A stretch of 64,000 bases of DNA. Source: CALRWV02 sp943371965. Its GTDB lineage: Bacteria > Bacteroidota > JABWAT01. Below the pieces are notes generated by a model. The model searched no databases. It saw nothing but the letters and a program-made list of their open reading frames with translations, and was not told the origin of the DNA. The translations under genes were made by a program, and so were the position numbers. Location: assembly GCA_943371965.1 (NCBI GenBank), contig CALRWV020000004.1:62001-126000 (forward strand), written 5' to 3'. Shown here in pieces: positions 1 through 9,887 of the stretch; positions within the stretch are counted from its first letter, which is position 1, and the number at the start of each line of letters is the position of its first letter.

Positions 1-657
1 GACTTCTGAACCTGCAATATTGAGAACAGCTGTATCAGGTTTGGAATAAAGAATTGGCGAATCAACCAGATGCATATAGGAATCAAGTTTAAACACATCG
101 GATGAATTATCTGATCTTACCGGAATCAAAGCAGTTGATCCATAAAATGCTTTTGGTTTCTCTATATTGATTTCGAATTCTTTATTTTTCATTCCTTCAA
201 AATACCCAAACATGGTTGGTGTACTGATAACAAAAAGGCTGTCAACTTCAAAGCTTGTACCGACTGGTTCAAATAATTTGTTTGGCAAATCTGAATCCCA
301 GGTATCATCAACTGTGTAGGTAATTTTTGCAAGAGTTCTGGCATTTGAAATTTTCCAGGAATTATCATCGGTTTTCTCAACAGCAAGTTCTTTGCCGGAA
401 CCGTCGAATGCTTTAAAATCAGAAACAAAACGTCCGAAATCATAAATCGCGTAAGTTCCTGGAACCATTTTTGGAAGATGATACATAATTTCATCTGAAC
501 TGATTACAGGTGGAATTAATTCTATAACTGTTTGATCATTCTTAATTTCCTTTAAGTTCAGATAAAAGTGGTAAGAGTCATTCTGTGTGCTTCTGGTTAA
601 ATTGGAAGTTGAACATCCGATCAGCAGAATAAAGACGCCATAAAGCATTTTTTTCAT
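1..657 (-). CDS. M61-family peptidase, N-terminal part (lipoprotein), cut by window start
   Basis: Reading the minus strand from the ATG at 657-655 gives 219 codons with no stop up to the window edge, so the 3' part lies outside. The N-terminus is a short hydrophobic signal ending LIGC, a lipobox, so export and lipid anchoring are likely. Residues about 60-80 read YHLPKMVPGTYAIYDFGRFV, which resembles the N-terminal beta domain of M61 (glycyl aminopeptidase-like) peptidases, where a W/M-PG-[ST]Y-x-I-x-[DE]F motif is typical. The catalytic HExxH region is not in the window, so the assignment rests on this N-terminal domain only. AAGGAAAT lies about 8 nt before the ATG. The gene is transcribed divergently from the thioesterase at 876. 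Confidence 0.6.
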   Translation of the reverse strand, partial: MKKMLYGVFILLIGCSTSNLTRSTQNDSYHFYLNLKEIKNDQTVIELIPPVISSDEIMYHLPKMVPGTYAIYDFGRFVSDFKAFDGSGKELAVEKTDDNSWKISNARTLAKITYTVDDTWDSDLPNKLFEPVGTSFEVDSLFVISTPTMFGYFEGMKNKEFEINIEKPKAFYGSTALIPVRSDNSSDVFKLDSYMHLVDSPILYSKPDTAVLNIAGSEV

Positions 658-875
658 TGAAGAATTTCCTTTTTGGTTTTTTAAAAACGGCACCTACGAA
701 GATAAGGTTGGAAAGTTGGGAAAGATTGTGTTACAATTTCTTAATAAAAATACTGCAGCAAAAAATCTTCATTGAACCTTGTGGCAGCTATCAAAATCCC
801 AGTTGAAAAACTGTTCAGGCTATTCTTGCTTCTGATTGTGATAATTTAATATTTTTACTTGAAAAAAGGAATACA

Positions 876-1376
876 ATGTCAAATCCAATAGATTCAGAAA
901 AGGCCTTAACTATGACAGTTCTCATGACACCTGATATGGCAAATTTTGCCGGGAATGTACATGGAGGGACAATCCTGAAATTTCTGGATCAGGTTGCTTA
1001 TGCCTGTGCTTCACGTTATTCAGGAAAATATGTGGTGACAATGGCTGTTGATTATGTTCAATTTAAAGCGCCAATTTATGTTGGTGAGCTAGTAACTTTT
1101 ATGGCATCGGTAAATTTTACAGGTAACACTTCAATGGAAGTAGGAATAAAAGTAGTAGCCGAAAATGTAAGAATGAAATCAGTTCGACATACCAATTCCT
1201 GCTATTTTACCATGATTGCGGTGGATGAAAATGGTAAACCGTCTCCTGTAAAACCCCTGATACTTAGTAATGAAACAGATAAACTGCGTTTTGAATTGGC
1301 TAAAACCAGAAAGGAAATGAGAGTGGAGTTTGCAAAAAAACATGATAATCTTCATTCTGAAATCAGTAAAAAATAA
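876..1376 (+). CDS. Acyl-CoA thioesterase (hotdog fold, YciA/BACH type)
   Basis: This 166-aa protein is a single hotdog domain of the cytosolic acyl-CoA thioesterase family, hydrolysing acyl-CoA to free acid and CoA. The supporting stretch is residues 20-40 with MANFAGNVHGGTILKFLDQV, the classic N-x-x-GxxHGGxxLxxxD active-site helix, followed by the VTMAVDYVQFKAPI strand typical of the YciA/BACH group. It ends in a charged tail (KTRKEMRVEFAKKHD) as in many family members. Length matches the family. It stands alone between the divergent peptidase gene and the giant surface protein, so physiological substrate cannot be inferred from context. Confidence 0.88.
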   Translation: MSNPIDSEKALTMTVLMTPDMANFAGNVHGGTILKFLDQVAYACASRYSGKYVVTMAVDYVQFKAPIYVGELVTFMASVNFTGNTSMEVGIKVVAENVRMKSVRHTNSCYFTMIAVDENGKPSPVKPLILSNETDKLRFELAKTRKEMRVEFAKKHDNLHSEISKK

Positions 1377-1569
1377 ATTGGATTACTTTTTCACTTAAAA
1401 CAGTTTTCAGTACTGATTACTGCTATTATATTATTTGTGATATGCAATAACAAAGCATGCCCCTATTCCTGAACATTGTTGCGCAAAAAAATACGGTTTT
1501 GTAGTTTCACCAAATTAAATCCGCTTTGGTAATCTTACCGTATTTTTAGCAACACATGAGGGACAAGAA

Positions 1570-4500
1570 ATGAAACGTTTTAAATTATTCAATCTGATTC
1601 TAAGTATAATTGTATTATCACTTTCATCCACTTTAATTTTTGCCGGAAATGTTTCAGGTTCAATGGGAAATGACACAACCTGGACAGTTTCGGATAATCC
1701 AACTTTTGTGACAGGAGCTTTCATAATCCCTGCCGGAAAAACATTAACAATTGAACCGGGTGTTACAGTAAAATTCAATTCGGGAGCCTCACTTGTTGTT
1801 GCAGGAAAAATCGTGGCATCAGGTACTTATTTGAACTCAATTACCTTTACTTCAAATTCAGGATCACCATCACCGGGCGATTGGAATGGGATTGAATTCC
1901 AATCAACTACAAATGTCGGGTCAACATTCAATTACTGCATCGTTCTTTATGGTGGAGGAGGAACCAATGCTTCCAATATCTATTATAAAACCGGTGCATT
2001 CAGTATCAGTTTGAATCATATAACAAGCAAATACAGTCTAAACCATGGAGTTAATGTAAGAGCTTCTGCTCCTTCAATATTCAAATCAACCTTTTCTGAA
2101 AATATTGGATATGGTGTTTTATCGGAATTTGGAAGTTTCCAGCTTGATTCTTCAGTAGTCTCCAATAACGGAAACGGAATCAAAGTTGCAACCAATTCTG
2201 CACCAAGTATTTTGAATTCCGATATCAATACCAATTCAGTTGGAATTGCAATTGACAACAGTGCTGTACCGGTTATCAAATTCAACAACATTTCTTCAAA
2301 TTCAATTGGAATTCAGTTTTCATCTTTGGGAGCTCAGCAACCGGTTATCACTTCAAATAATTTAAGCGGAAATACTTCATTTGCTTTGAAAAATACAGGA
2401 GCACAAATACTGAATGCAGAAAGAAATTTCTGGGGAAGCAGTTCCGGTCCCTATAACTCAAATTTGAATCCAACCGGAAAAGGTGATAATGTAAGTAATA
2501 ATGTTGACTTTCAACCTTGGAACAATCTGTCATGGCCAAGTTCACCAACCAATTTACCTGTTGTTGCAGTAAGTTCAATTCCCGCTGGAACAACTACCTG
2601 GACTGCTGACAAAGTATATTCAGTTTCAGGAGCGCAATTAAACATTGGTGCGGGAAAAACACTGATAATCAAACCAGGTACGATTGTAAAACTAACTACA
2701 GGTTCATATTTATATCCAAACAACTCTGGCTCTTTAATTGCAAACGGAACAAAAGACAGCCTGATTATTTTCACTTCCATCAAGGATGATTCCTATGGAG
2801 GTGATTCCAATAATGATGGAACTTCAACAGGACCAAATCCCGGTGATTGGAACGACATCAATTTTTACAATAACGGCTCAAATTCTTCACTCAAAAATGC
2901 CATCGTCAAATTTGCAGGAAATGCTAATTATTCAATCCGATCAGAAACATCTTCACCTTCACTTAAAAATCTGTTTGTTACAAATTCGAAAAATGATGGA
3001 TTCGATATTTATAATTCAACCGTTACCGCTGACAGTGTTGTTGTTACCGGAAACAACAGATATGGAATCAACCTTTCTTACAATTCAACTTTCAGCCTGA
3101 CAAACTCTACTGTTTCTGGAAATGGATCTCACGGATTAATTGTCAACAATTCAGGTACACAACGTCTTGCTTTGATTGACAACTCCACCATATCATTCAA
3201 CGGTTCGATTGGTATTTACGGAGCAAACGGCAGCGGCACACAAACCATTTCCAATAATACAATTGAGGGAAATGCATCTTGGGGAATTTTCAGTTACAAT
3301 CCGAACGGAACCAATATTATTCAAAACAACACAATTAAAAATAATGTTGAAAGTGCAATTGGAACATCCAAGGCCAATATCCTGAACAATATTCTTACCG
3401 GAAATAAATATCCAATTACCCTGAATGGATCAATCGATAACACATATTCCGGTAATACAATAACGGGAAATACCTACAACAATACGATTGGAATTTATGC
3501 GAACAGCTCATACCCCATCAGAGGACATCTGACAACAAATTTTCCAGATCAGATTCCCTCAAAAGTTTATACAGTTATTACGGATATCAGATTGAATGCT
3601 GCAGATACTTTGCAGATTGACCCCGGTGTAATACTTAAATTTTATAAATTCACTTTTGAAGATTACGGTAAATTGATTGCTGCCGGCAATGAAGAAAATC
3701 CGATTGTATTTACATCATACCGTGATTCGCAATATGGTGGAAAAACAAATCTCCCCACTGATAATTCACTCCCTGCCCCTGCTGACTGGGAAAGATTGTA
3801 TATCAATGGAAATTCAACAAATAACGGTGAATTCACAAAATTAAAAAATGTTGTTTTCAAATACGGAACCAACGGTACGGTTTACCTTGAAAATACAGAT
3901 CTTCAAAAACCGATTGAAAATGTTACAGTAAAGAAATCTGGCAGTTATGGTTTTTATCTGTACTATTCCAGTGCAACCTTAAATTCTGTTACAGCTGACA
4001 GCAACGGCAGTCACGGTATCAGGTTATATGGTGATGGCAATACTGAAGCATCGATAACCAATTCCATTTTTACAAACAATGATTATGGAATGATAGCTGA
4101 AAATACATCTTCCTTCCGACTGGTGTCCAATTGCATTATTGAACATAACAGAAATAATGGGCTTTATGTTGTTGGAGGACTTATTCCTCAAACATATTAC
4201 GGCAACAGTTTTTCCTTCAATAGCGGACATGGACTTTTAACTTACAGCCCATCCATTACTGCATCAGATCTTCAATTTATTGGAAATACCTTTGAAGGAA
4301 ATTTGTATGAAGGTGTTTATTCTACCCGTGCAAAATTCATTGACAACACAATAAAAAATAACAGATATCCGATTGCAGTTTGGGGAAGATCAGGAAACAT
4401 TTTTACCGACAATAATGGAGTTGATGGAAATGTCATTACTGGAAATACTTACAACAAAACAATTGCACTTTATGCAGATGGAAGTCATCCTCTAAGTGAT

Positions 4501-7116
4501 ACCCTAACAAGCAAATTTCCGGTACAGATTCCATCCAAGGTTTACACAGCCGTTTCTGATCTTCGTGTAAACAACGGAACAACTTTTGTAATTGAGCCGG
4601 GAACAATTATCAAATTTACCGATGCAACTGAATTTGATGTTTACGGAAAATTGGTTGCAAAAGGAACAAAACAGAATCCCATTGTTTTCACTTCTTACCG
4701 TGATTCGTTCCATGGAGGAAAAACCAATCTTGTTTCCGATAATAATCTACCTGCACCCGGTAACTGGAGATTCTTATGGTTCGGTTCAACTGCAGGTCAA
4801 TCAATTCTGGAAAACAGTCTCATCAAGTTTGGTGGAAGTGGCAGTTACAGCTTAGGTTTTGAAAGTGTCAATTTCCTCAATCCAATTAAGCATGTGACAG
4901 TAAAGAAATCATCCGGAAATGGAATCTATTTTTATTATTCCAAAGCAACCATTGACAGCAGTTTGATAGACAGCTGCAGTAATCTTGGAGTGCGTTTGTA
5001 CAGCGGTGCTTATGAGAGCGAAGTCAATGTTAAAAATTCTAAGATTACCAACAATGGAAATATTGGACTTTATGCAGAAAATATTTCTTCATTCCGTGAA
5101 GTTTCCGGAAATGAAATTGCCTTCAATAAAGGAAGCGGAATTGGAGTTACCAATTCCAATATTCCACAATCGTATGTAAACAATTTCATTCATCACAATC
5201 AGGACCACGGATTATATTCCTTTACAAAAAATGATGCTATTGATACTCTAATTCTTATTGCAGGAAACAAAATAAGGGATAATGGATTGACTGGAATTCT
5301 AACTTCAAGAGCGTTGATTATTGATGATTCGATTTCAGGAAACAGATATCCAATCGGAATTTATGGACAGGCATCAAAAGATGGTATAAATGCAGATGGG
5401 AATTATTATTCAGGAAATATTATCAAAAACAATAAATTCAACAACGTCATTTCATTGCAGGGCAACCCATCAGGGAAACTTGGGTTCAGTTTTCCTGACA
5501 ACAATCAATGGGTAATTGCACCGAGAGGAGATATCCAGGTTTTATCAGGTGATTCCATTTCAATTAAACCCGGAACCATTTTCAAATTTCCTGTTGAATA
5601 CGGAAGCGGTCAGTTCAGGGTTGATGGGAAAATGAAAGCTGTAGGAACTGCTAACAATAAAATAGTTTTCACCTCTTTCAACGACGATACCTATGGCGGG
5701 GATACCAATGCTGATTCTGTAGCAACCGTTCCTGCGCCCGGAAATTGGTGGGGGATTTACCTGTATGGTGCACCTAACAACAACACTAAATTGAAAAATG
5801 TAATTGTCAGATACGGTGGAAAAAGCAGCAGTGTCAACCTTGACATTGAAGGTAACAATGCATCAGTTGACTCGTGTTTCTTTTCTTATTCAAGCAACTA
5901 CGGAATTTATCTGTATGCTTCAAATTCAAATCTGAGCTATAATGAAATTCACCATAATCCACAGGGTGTAGTTGCTGTCCAAGGTTCAAATCCAGTTTTA
6001 CGGTTCAACAATTTCCATGATAATTCCACTTATGGATTGAACAACAGCACTACAAACACAATCAGTGCAATTAATAATTATTGGGGCGATGTTACCGGTC
6101 CTTACATGAATCAGGGTGCAGATCAAAATCTGAGCGGTCTTGGCAACAGGGTTTTTATGGGTTCATCAGGAGCAATTACTTATAAACCATTTTTAACAAC
6201 ACGTTCCGGAGTTTTGGTTGGTGATGTTACAGAAAATGGAACGATCACTGCATTTGATGCTTCTTACGTTCTTCAGCATGTTGTTGAACTGAGAACTTTA
6301 ACGGGAACTTCCCTTGCTGCTGCAGATGTGAGCGGTGATGGCTCTGTCAGTGCATACGATGCATCACTGATTCTTCAGTATGCGGTTGGAATTATTTCCG
6401 GATTTCCAAGTCTCGGAAAAACTTCTGCTTCAGGTGCAGTTACAGATTTGAAAATCAGCAAAACAGATTCACAGATCGAATTAACTTTGAATTTGAAAGA
6501 CGTTCAACGGATTTACGGTTCGGAACTGAATCTGAAATTCAACCCGAAATATTTGAAACCAATTGATATTATTTCAGGTTCAAAAGTTGAAGGTCTTTCA
6601 GTTCTTTCCAACATGACAGAAAATAAAGTGAAATTTGCTTTTGCCGGAAGCAAGTCAATTGAATCAGAACTGACACTTGTTCGTGTCAGATTTAATTTGC
6701 TGAAACCGATTCTTTCTTCAGGAGAAGAAATCCTGTCAGTTGAATCTTTCAAATTGAACGAAGTTGAACAAACTGATCTTCTTGAAAAATCAGATCTTTC
6801 CGGATCACTTCTTGAAATTCCAACAGATTTTGATATTTCCCAAAATTATCCGAATCCATTCAATCCGGCTACAACAATCAAATATCAGTTGCCTGTTGAT
6901 TCAAAAGTAAACCTAACCATTTACAACATGCTGGGTCAAAAAATTGTTACTCTGGTTGACGGCAATGTTCCGGCAGGTTATCAGTTTGCAGTTTGGAACG
7001 GAAAAGACGGTTCAGGCAAATCAATTGCTTCAGGTGTTTATCTGTACAGGATAGAAATAACAGGAAATGATGGAAAACAATTTGCAACGGTTAAACGCAT
7101 GATGATGATGAAATAA
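1570..7116 (+). CDS. Giant secreted parallel beta-helix protein with dockerin, cohesin-like and T9SS sorting domains
   Basis: This 1848-aa protein starts at an ATG preceded by GAGGGA and has a signal peptide (about residues 1-25). Most of it is right-handed parallel beta-helix repeats rich in N, G and S. A larger module occurs several times: a strand ending in IxPGxxxKF, then GKLxAxGT, then IVFTSYRDSxxGG. Residues about 1550-1615 form a type I dockerin with two Ca-binding loops (GDVTENGTITAFDAS and ADVSGDGSVSAYDAS). About 1625-1737 looks like a cohesin-type beta domain. Residues from about 1757 are a type A T9SS sorting domain (NYPNPFNPATTIKYQLP) that should send it to the surface. Ligand unknown; polysaccharide binding is only a guess. 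It forms a likely operon with the next gene 41 nt downstream. Confidence 0.85.
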   Translation: MKRFKLFNLILSIIVLSLSSTLIFAGNVSGSMGNDTTWTVSDNPTFVTGAFIIPAGKTLTIEPGVTVKFNSGASLVVAGKIVASGTYLNSITFTSNSGSPSPGDWNGIEFQSTTNVGSTFNYCIVLYGGGGTNASNIYYKTGAFSISLNHITSKYSLNHGVNVRASAPSIFKSTFSENIGYGVLSEFGSFQLDSSVVSNNGNGIKVATNSAPSILNSDINTNSVGIAIDNSAVPVIKFNNISSNSIGIQFSSLGAQQPVITSNNLSGNTSFALKNTGAQILNAERNFWGSSSGPYNSNLNPTGKGDNVSNNVDFQPWNNLSWPSSPTNLPVVAVSSIPAGTTTWTADKVYSVSGAQLNIGAGKTLIIKPGTIVKLTTGSYLYPNNSGSLIANGTKDSLIIFTSIKDDSYGGDSNNDGTSTGPNPGDWNDINFYNNGSNSSLKNAIVKFAGNANYSIRSETSSPSLKNLFVTNSKNDGFDIYNSTVTADSVVVTGNNRYGINLSYNSTFSLTNSTVSGNGSHGLIVNNSGTQRLALIDNSTISFNGSIGIYGANGSGTQTISNNTIEGNASWGIFSYNPNGTNIIQNNTIKNNVESAIGTSKANILNNILTGNKYPITLNGSIDNTYSGNTITGNTYNNTIGIYANSSYPIRGHLTTNFPDQIPSKVYTVITDIRLNAADTLQIDPGVILKFYKFTFEDYGKLIAAGNEENPIVFTSYRDSQYGGKTNLPTDNSLPAPADWERLYINGNSTNNGEFTKLKNVVFKYGTNGTVYLENTDLQKPIENVTVKKSGSYGFYLYYSSATLNSVTADSNGSHGIRLYGDGNTEASITNSIFTNNDYGMIAENTSSFRLVSNCIIEHNRNNGLYVVGGLIPQTYYGNSFSFNSGHGLLTYSPSITASDLQFIGNTFEGNLYEGVYSTRAKFIDNTIKNNRYPIAVWGRSGNIFTDNNGVDGNVITGNTYNKTIALYADGSHPLSDTLTSKFPVQIPSKVYTAVSDLRVNNGTTFVIEPGTIIKFTDATEFDVYGKLVAKGTKQNPIVFTSYRDSFHGGKTNLVSDNNLPAPGNWRFLWFGSTAGQSILENSLIKFGGSGSYSLGFESVNFLNPIKHVTVKKSSGNGIYFYYSKATIDSSLIDSCSNLGVRLYSGAYESEVNVKNSKITNNGNIGLYAENISSFREVSGNEIAFNKGSGIGVTNSNIPQSYVNNFIHHNQDHGLYSFTKNDAIDTLILIAGNKIRDNGLTGILTSRALIIDDSISGNRYPIGIYGQASKDGINADGNYYSGNIIKNNKFNNVISLQGNPSGKLGFSFPDNNQWVIAPRGDIQVLSGDSISIKPGTIFKFPVEYGSGQFRVDGKMKAVGTANNKIVFTSFNDDTYGGDTNADSVATVPAPGNWWGIYLYGAPNNNTKLKNVIVRYGGKSSSVNLDIEGNNASVDSCFFSYSSNYGIYLYASNSNLSYNEIHHNPQGVVAVQGSNPVLRFNNFHDNSTYGLNNSTTNTISAINNYWGDVTGPYMNQGADQNLSGLGNRVFMGSSGAITYKPFLTTRSGVLVGDVTENGTITAFDASYVLQHVVELRTLTGTSLAAADVSGDGSVSAYDASLILQYAVGIISGFPSLGKTSASGAVTDLKISKTDSQIELTLNLKDVQRIYGSELNLKFNPKYLKPIDIISGSKVEGLSVLSNMTENKVKFAFAGSKSIESELTLVRVRFNLLKPILSSGEEILSVESFKLNEVEQTDLLEKSDLSGSLLEIPTDFDISQNYPNPFNPATTIKYQLPVDSKVNLTIYNMLGQKIVTLVDGNVPAGYQFAVWNGKDGSGKSIASGVYLYRIEITGNDGKQFATVKRMMMMK

Positions 7117-7157
7117 CGGTTTCATTTTTATTTCACATTATTTAATTGAGGTTAACC

Positions 7158-9776
7158 ATGTCAGACAAATTTAAAAAATGGATAAAACTGCTGATGGCGC
7201 CATCAGCAGTTTTCCTCTGTACCGGATTTCTTGCGGCACAGTCAATTCAACTCAGCATACCGGATTCCACTTATCTGAAGGGAAATATAATAAAAGTTCC
7301 TGTCAGGATTTCAAATCTGGTTCCCGGGGATAATATTTTCTCAGGTCAATTTACATTGTCCTACAATACCGGAACTGTTAGCTTTACTTCTGTTGATGCA
7401 GCTGGAACTCTGCTGAATGGAAAATCAGTAGCTTTCAATCCAACAACAAAATCATTGGCTTTTTCTTCTGCAACAGCAATAACAGGCAGTGGAGTTTTGA
7501 TTTACCTTGTTGGAACAATGGAAGCAGACCCCAATCCGGTGTTCACTTCTGTTGGATTTTCAACTGCAAAACTTAATGAAGGAAATCCTGCTCTAACAAC
7601 TGTAGCTGGATATGTCCGGACAAAGTCAATTTCGATTTCACCGAAAACGGTTTCGTCAGCTTTGGTTGTTGGTGATTCGGTTCAATTTTCAGTAACCGGC
7701 AATGCAGTTGGCCCATTAACCTGGACTGCTAAAGATCCGACTATTGTGTCTGTTTCATCAACCGGAAAAATGAAAGGATTGAAAGTAGGAACTACAAGAG
7801 TTATTGTAACAGATTCCCAAGGTTTGCAGGATTCAACCAATTTATTTCCAATTAACTCACCACTTCTGAAAAGCCTGACTGTTTCAATTCATGATACTTC
7901 ATTTACACAAACGTTGTATTTCAATATGCCGATTTATATTTCAGATGTTACTTCATTGGGAATTACTTCTGCTGGTTTTACAGTCAATTACAATTCATTA
8001 CGCCTGACAGCAGTAGGTGTTGTTCATGCTGGATCAAAAACTGCAGGATGGACTTCAAGTTATAATATTGGATCAGGAAATATTTCAGTTTCGATGGCTG
8101 GAAGTCAAGTTCTATCCGGTTCAGGCAAAATGGTTTTTATCAGATTCAGGGTTAATAATACGGCTTCCGGAATTTCCACCGTTTCTCTTTCTGAAGTGCT
8201 TTTCAATGAATCCATAAACGCAAATCTGATAAGCGGAAACTTTACACCTAAAACTGCTCCAATTGTGGTTATTTCTCCAAATACTGCCATTCTAACAAGT
8301 TCGGATACATTAAGATTTAAAGTTACTTCAGGAGGAACAAAACCATATAAATGGTCAACTTCCAATCCAGCAGTTGCTTCAATTGATCAAAATTCAGGTT
8401 TGCTTACTGCAATAAAAAGAGGAACCGTAACTGTTTCAGTTATTGATTCTTTCGGATTTTCCGGTACAAGCGGAAATATTCTGGTGAATGATGTTCTGAT
8501 TTCATTTCCAGATGCATCAGTATATTTGGGAGATTCCATTGGGTATCCGATACAGATTGAAGATGTAACAGATCTTGGAATTTCTGCATTTCAAGCTACT
8601 GTAACTTTTGATTCTACCAAAATTAAATATTTGGGTCTTGATCAGACTTCAACCCTGACATCAAATTATTCAGTTACAGCTTTCGCCAAAAATGGGGTGA
8701 TCAAAATTGCCTCTGCAGGAGCAAACGCTCTAACAGGTTCAGGAAATCTTTTAAAGCTGAAGTTCAAGCCTACTGAACTTGCAGTCTTGGGTAATTCTAC
8801 AACTGTGTCATTTTCTGCTTTTACTTTCAATGAAGGAGCTACTGTTACAGCAACAACAAAAAGCGGTAAGCTTACTTTTTCGAAAAAAGATGAACTACCA
8901 TCAAAAGTAATACTTAGTGAGCCTGCAAATAATTCCCAGGTTGAAGCTGATTCTGTGAAACTGGTCTGGTTTAAAAGCAGTCCGAATGTAACAGCCTATA
9001 AAGTTACCTACTTTAAAAAGATCAATGAGGGAGATGCAATACCTCAAATATTTGAAACATCTGATACTTCATTTTGGGTAACTGGAATTTCGAGATTTCA
9101 GATTTATCATTGGAATGTCAGCGCTTTTAACTCCTCAGGACAGGGACAGGAAAGTGAGACTTGGGAATTTGAACTCACCGACTCTTCATTGCTTCCACAA
9201 TCTGTTATGTTGTTATCACCTGAAAATAATACTCTGTTTGAAGCTGATAGCGTTAAATTAATTTGGTCTTCAGGAACAAATTCACCAACACAATATTGGG
9301 TGGAATATTCCTGGTCCAACAGTTCATTCAGCAATTCTGTTATTGATTCTTCTTTAACTGATACAACTCTTTTGCTTAAACCTCTTCAGGATGAAAAAAC
9401 CTACTGGTGGAAAGTTAAAGCAAAGAATCAGTTTGGATGGGGAAATTTCAGTGAAGTTGGAACTTTCAAAGTGGATTATTTCAAAGTTGGAGTTCATGAT
9501 GATTTAAGGGATAAATCTTTCTCACTTTTACAAAATTATCCGAACCCTTTTAACCCAAAGACTAACATCAGCTATAAGCTATCAGCCAACAGCTATGTTG
9601 AATTGAAAGTTTATGATTTACTCGGCCGTGAAATAAAAACTCTCATAAGTGAAAACAAACCGGCAGGAATTCATCAGGTTGATTTCAATGCAACCAACCT
9701 TCCGAGCGGTGTTTATATTTACAAACTTTTAGCCGGAAATTTTATTGAAACCCGTAAAATGACAGTGATGAAATAA
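7158..9776 (+). CDS. Secreted multi-cohesin-like/Big2/FN3 protein with T9SS sorting domain
   Basis: I place the start at the ATG at 7158, preceded by TTGAGG; an upstream TTG at 7146 is possible but would overlap this ribosome-binding site. The 872-aa product has a signal peptide ending near FLAAQ. Three cohesin-like beta domains (about residues 30-150, 240-355 and 450-570) each begin with a strand like VSIPDST/VSIHDTS/ISFPDAS and end in GSGxLxxLxF plus FNEG. They alternate with Big2-like domains (for example SSTGKMKGLKVGTTRVIVTDS). Two fibronectin-III-like domains follow, then a type A T9SS sorting domain (NYPNPFNPKTNISYKLS). The immediate upstream gene encodes a dockerin, so the pair could form a surface complex; that binding is inferred, not shown. 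Confidence 0.8.
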   Translation: MSDKFKKWIKLLMAPSAVFLCTGFLAAQSIQLSIPDSTYLKGNIIKVPVRISNLVPGDNIFSGQFTLSYNTGTVSFTSVDAAGTLLNGKSVAFNPTTKSLAFSSATAITGSGVLIYLVGTMEADPNPVFTSVGFSTAKLNEGNPALTTVAGYVRTKSISISPKTVSSALVVGDSVQFSVTGNAVGPLTWTAKDPTIVSVSSTGKMKGLKVGTTRVIVTDSQGLQDSTNLFPINSPLLKSLTVSIHDTSFTQTLYFNMPIYISDVTSLGITSAGFTVNYNSLRLTAVGVVHAGSKTAGWTSSYNIGSGNISVSMAGSQVLSGSGKMVFIRFRVNNTASGISTVSLSEVLFNESINANLISGNFTPKTAPIVVISPNTAILTSSDTLRFKVTSGGTKPYKWSTSNPAVASIDQNSGLLTAIKRGTVTVSVIDSFGFSGTSGNILVNDVLISFPDASVYLGDSIGYPIQIEDVTDLGISAFQATVTFDSTKIKYLGLDQTSTLTSNYSVTAFAKNGVIKIASAGANALTGSGNLLKLKFKPTELAVLGNSTTVSFSAFTFNEGATVTATTKSGKLTFSKKDELPSKVILSEPANNSQVEADSVKLVWFKSSPNVTAYKVTYFKKINEGDAIPQIFETSDTSFWVTGISRFQIYHWNVSAFNSSGQGQESETWEFELTDSSLLPQSVMLLSPENNTLFEADSVKLIWSSGTNSPTQYWVEYSWSNSSFSNSVIDSSLTDTTLLLKPLQDEKTYWWKVKAKNQFGWGNFSEVGTFKVDYFKVGVHDDLRDKSFSLLQNYPNPFNPKTNISYKLSANSYVELKVYDLLGREIKTLISENKPAGIHQVDFNATNLPSGVYIYKLLAGNFIETRKMTVMK

Positions 9777-9852
9777 TTCGGTGGGGAACGAGAATCGAAA
9801 GACGAAAATCGGGAATTGAATGTGATGTTTCCTCTCCCTTTCGGAGAACTTG

Positions 9853-9867
9853 TCCCGATTCTCGGGA
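9853..9867. terminator. Short palindrome between convergent genes
   Basis: TCCCGA-TTC-TCGGGA forms a 6-bp hairpin between the convergent ends of the cohesin-like gene and the GT39 gene. It has no clear T-tract. It could act as a weak bidirectional terminator or be a fragment of the dispersed palindromes in this genome; the closely related CCCGATAAATCGGG occurs inside the repeat at about 21870. Confidence 0.3.
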
Positions 9868-9887
9868 GGATTAATGTGATGACTTCT

